The translations under genes were made by a program, and so were the position numbers. A stretch of 64,000 nt of DNA from Macrosoma leucophasiata (taxonomy: Eukaryota > Arthropoda > Insecta > Lepidoptera > Hedylidae): the NCBI GenBank assembly GCA_036365455.1, contig JAWQUS010000002.1, positions 4,030,001 to 4,094,000 of the forward strand, written 5' to 3'. Of the stretch, positions 63,870 through 64,000 are shown one piece after another (the first letter of the stretch is position 1; each line of letters opens with the position of its first letter). The notes under the pieces were generated by a model, which saw only the letters and a list, made by a program, of their open reading frames with translations, was not told where the DNA came from and searched no databases.

Positions 63870-64000
63870 ATCATCATCATCATCATTTCAGCCAATAGAC
63901 GTCCACTGCTGAACAAAGGCCTACCTCCAAGAGTGCCACAACGAACGGTCCTGGGCCGCCCTCATCCAGCGATTGCCCGCGACCTTCACCAGGTCGTCGG
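63870..64000 (+). mobile_element. Repeat D, 5' part, cut by the window end
   Basis: Starts with (ATC)n, then agccaatagacgtccactgc, caacgaacggtcctgggccg and gcgattgcccgcgaccttca. Continues past the window. Confidence 0.65.

Overview
The window looks like lepidopteran (moth or butterfly) nuclear DNA: AT-rich, with no bacterial-style gene packing, and sown with short retroposons, Helitron ends finishing in CTAGT, MITEs and non-LTR retrotransposon pieces of kinds I know from Lepidoptera. The species cannot be told from the sequence. I find no complete host protein-coding gene. The few possible host exons (34174-34412, 40271-40720 and 56400-56428) are weak, so most of the window is probably intron or intergenic DNA. 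Family labels A to T below are mine, not database names. Region 1 (158-9045) is the main structure, a three-level nest of mobile elements. The outermost is a roughly 1.5 kb element with about 350-bp terminal inverted repeats (TIRs), about 98% identical by eye. It carries one minus-strand ORF that resembles a widespread uncharacterised arthropod protein with PIN-nuclease-like motifs. A 5'-truncated Penelope-like element (PLE; reverse transcriptase plus GIY-YIG endonuclease) inserted into its right TIR with a target duplication of about 8 bp. A nearly intact 6-kb Jockey-type LINE then inserted into the PLE 3' region with a 12-bp target duplication and a 33-nt poly(A) tail. The LINE has an intact ORF1 (three zinc knuckles), an ORF2 (endonuclease plus reverse transcriptase) with a single frameshift, and three tandem repeats in its 5' UTR. 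Region 2 (9046-64000) is mostly diverged non-coding DNA carrying more than 30 copies or fragments of one roughly 290-bp SINE-like family (SINE-A). Most full-length copies start at the same CTGGTGGTAG motif and end in a tail like that of RTE-type LINEs plus poly(A). At least five other short retroposon families are present: three with tRNA-like heads (B, F, T), one with an (ATAC)n tail (C), and one whose 5' head is recognisably derived from 5S rRNA (H; full copy 54927-55298, minus strand). There are also five Helitron-type ends or short copies, three copies of a roughly 150-400 bp MITE (one containing a second MITE), a pair of MITEs with ends reading as outward 'ccttattcataaacg', a tandemly duplicated hairpin element, and degraded C-terminal LINE coding pieces at 36606-36690, 45808-46245 and 50308-50656. 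Nothing in the window suggests a working operon or pathway. The only proteins with clear function belong to selfish elements: a GIY-YIG or endonuclease/exonuclease-type nuclease nicks the target, the reverse transcriptase primes from the nick, and the ORF1 zinc-knuckle protein packages the RNA. The abundant SINEs presumably borrowed such machinery in trans.
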